A stretch of 64,000 nt of DNA, from NCBI RefSeq assembly GCF_014637085.1, contig NZ_BMEU01000003.1, positions 158,711 through 222,710 on the forward strand. Reading direction: 5' to 3'. Both the position numbers and the translations under genes were made by a program. The notes below the pieces were generated by a model. The model had not been told where the DNA came from. It made no database searches and saw only the letters and a list, made by a program, of their open reading frames with translations. This document shows positions 62,616-64,000 of this stretch, piece by piece. The stretch is from Comamonas phosphati. Lineage in GTDB: Bacteria > Pseudomonadota > Gammaproteobacteria > Burkholderiales > Burkholderiaceae_C. Within the stretch, counting starts at the first letter, position 1. Each line of letters starts with the position of its first letter.

Positions 62616-64000
62616 TCAATGACCGTCCATGGTTATCTTGCCTGCCGTGATCAATTGCTGAATCAGCGTGTTTTGATCTGAGCTGGGGGGCACTGCCTGC
62701 GTCAGATCCACGCCCTGCACCAGGATTTGCTGGTTGTAGTTGCTGCCATCCGCATGGAGTGAGCCATCAGTCGATATATTGATCATCGTATCGCTGCCGC
62801 TCTTTGCCACATGCAGATACGTGCTGAGGTCATTGGTTTTTTCCTCGCCCTGCAGCAGTTCGCCGAGTATCAGCTTGTCGCTGCCGGCCGAGCCGAAGTT
62901 CTTCACCACATCCGTAGTGGGCGTTGCCACCGAACCGTGATGATCGAAGATGAACAAATCGTCCGCCGCGGTACCAAGCAGCGTGTCGTGGCCAGCGGTG
63001 TCAAATACATTGTTGCCGGTCAAGGACGTCACATGGAAGGAAGTGCTGGCCGGATCCCTGTCGCCATCGGTGCCCTGCACATTCACGGTGAAATCTATAG
63101 GCGTTGCCGGATGGAGCACCTCGTAGGACAGCGTGGTGAAGGAAATATCCACCTTTGCACCGGTAGCAGTCAATGTGGTGGAAGAAATACCGGATAGCCC
63201 CGCCTGCGTGAGCATGTCTTGCGTGATCTGGACATAGGGGTGGGTTGGATCCACAGTGACGGGAATCGTCCCCATGTGCCCCAATTCATCCACCACGGCC
63301 ACACTGATCGAGCCACCCGTGGTACTCCCCTGGAAATTGCCCACATTCAACTTGAAATTCGTGACGGACACATCGAATTTCATCGAGAACGATTCATTCG
63401 TATCGAACCAAGTGTTGCCGATACCAAACTGGTTGAGTTTGGCGCCACCCGAGTTGTACGTGCTGGCGTTGAACGTACCGCTGGCCGTCAGCGTCACATA
63501 GTGGCCTGAACTGTCCATCAGGAAATGGTAATCAGGAGTCGGCGAATTGGCGATCTTGGTCGCCACATCGAGCGTCTGCTCCGTCCCGAGGCGTTCCGAC
63601 ACCTGATGCACGGTGTAGAAGCCGGTGCTTGGATCCACCGTGACGGTGAAAACCACGCTGCCTCCATTCAGGATGTTGAAAACATGGCCGGTTGCATCGG
63701 CTGCGGTTGCGGTCCAGCCAGAGCCGGATGTCGGTAGTAGGACACCGTTGGCATCCTTGATGCCGGTAATCTGCAGGCCGCCCATGCCATCGGCCCCAGT
63801 AGTGAAATGCAGGCTGCCAGTGGTGGTCCAGCCCGCCACATTGGGGAGGTCGGCAAGCGGAATCGGGTCGAAATGAGGCTTGTCATCAGCAATGTTGACG
63901 ATGACGGTGTTGACCACCGTGTTGCCGTTGCCGTCCCTGGCGGTGTACGTGAAGGTGTCGGTTTCCGGGCCGGCTCCGGTCACGCCGGTGATGTACGCGT
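62616..64000 (-). CDS. Large RTX adhesin (LapA-like), C-terminal part, runs off the window
   Basis: The last 460 residues of a big surface protein whose N-terminus lies beyond the right edge; the frame is still open at 64000. The visible part starts in a cadherin/Ig-like repeat (TFTYTARDGNGNTVVNTVIV), passes through a Thr/Ser/Asn-rich beta domain without cysteine, and ends with a short calcium-binding, RTX-like stretch (DTAGHDTLLGTAADDLFIF, DVVKNFGSAGSDKLIL) and a typical type I secretion tail. It would be the cargo of the TolC/LapB/LapC system and the target of LapG, whose cleavage site should be in the missing N-terminus. Base composition is clearly less GC-rich than the neighbours. Confidence 0.88.
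   Translation of the reverse strand, partial: AYITGVTGAGPETDTFTYTARDGNGNTVVNTVIVNIADDKPHFDPIPLADLPNVAGWTTTGSLHFTTGADGMGGLQITGIKDANGVLLPTSGSGWTATAADATGHVFNILNGGSVVFTVTVDPSTGFYTVHQVSERLGTEQTLDVATKIANSPTPDYHFLMDSSGHYVTLTASGTFNASTYNSGGAKLNQFGIGNTWFDTNESFSMKFDVSVTNFKLNVGNFQGSTTGGSISVAVVDELGHMGTIPVTVDPTHPYVQITQDMLTQAGLSGISSTTLTATGAKVDISFTTLSYEVLHPATPIDFTVNVQGTDGDRDPASTSFHVTSLTGNNVFDTAGHDTLLGTAADDLFIFDHHGSVATPTTDVVKNFGSAGSDKLILGELLQGEEKTNDLSTYLHVAKSGSDTMINISTDGSLHADGSNYNQQILVQGVDLTQAVPPSSDQNTLIQQLITAGKITMDGH

Noticed and set aside
1-64000. tRNA, rRNA, CRISPR arrays, prophage or transposase genes
   Set aside because: None seen by eye on either strand; a dedicated search for small RNAs could still find some.

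Overview
This 64 kb window is chromosomal DNA of a high-GC betaproteobacterium. Gene content (IorAB-type fused 2-oxoacid:ferredoxin oxidoreductase, Bug-type receptor next to a LysR regulator, DUF1631 protein, YhdP followed by a nitrilase) and two kinds of short intergenic repeat point to the Comamonadaceae, most probably Delftia or a close relative. The genus is an inference; no rRNA or species marker lies in the window. No tRNA, rRNA, CRISPR array, IS element or prophage was seen.

Layout, left to right. (1) 0.3-11 kb: glnE (nitrogen control, minus strand), then a plus-strand run yhdP - nitrilase - sensor kinase - FixJ-type regulator joined by ATGA/GTGA overlaps. (2) 11-20 kb: OmpA-like lipoprotein, a 53-aa membrane peptide divergent from mltA, an MFS exporter with an extra C-terminal domain, an Lrp/AsnC regulator, and a divergent 1204-aa 2-oxoacid:ferredoxin oxidoreductase preceded by a truncated copy of its own 5' end. 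(3) 20-32 kb: yajC-secD-secF, a DUF1631 gene, dprA and a LysM protein on the minus strand, def - BamE-like lipoprotein, fmt - azlC - azlD. (4) 31.7-40.1 kb: a complete assimilatory nitrate/nitrite operon on the minus strand (transporter - nirB - nirD - FAD oxidoreductase - nasA) behind a consensus sigma-54 promoter with an NtrC-type enhancer. (5) 40-52 kb: housekeeping and scattered genes: pgk, a DMT exporter, pyrF, LysR, Bug receptor, FAD amine oxidase, uvrA, MFS, ssb. (6) 52.3-64 kb: a Lap-type biofilm adhesin locus: TolC-like outer-membrane protein, a 79-aa unknown, LapB ABC exporter, LapC adaptor, LuxR-type regulator, LapG protease, LapD c-di-GMP receptor, a second LapG, and facing them the 3' end of a large RTX adhesin that runs off the right edge.

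How the parts work together. In the last block the TolC/LapB/LapC proteins would export the large adhesin; LapG would cut its N-terminal region to release it from the cell surface; LapD would hold LapG back when c-di-GMP is high. Two LapG paralogues, one predicted lipoprotein and one predicted to be exported by an N-terminal hydrophobic segment, flank lapD. In the nitrate block, NtrC and RpoN would turn on uptake and reduction of nitrate to ammonium under nitrogen limitation, while GlnE at the left end adjusts glutamine synthetase.

Two repeat families cut across the map. A GC-rich element of about 100 bp occurs six times, mostly just after stop codons; it supplies the stop codon of two genes and is read through as the N-terminus of the first LapG. 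A second, AT-richer hairpin family (ATAGCTG type) supplies the stop codon of nirB.
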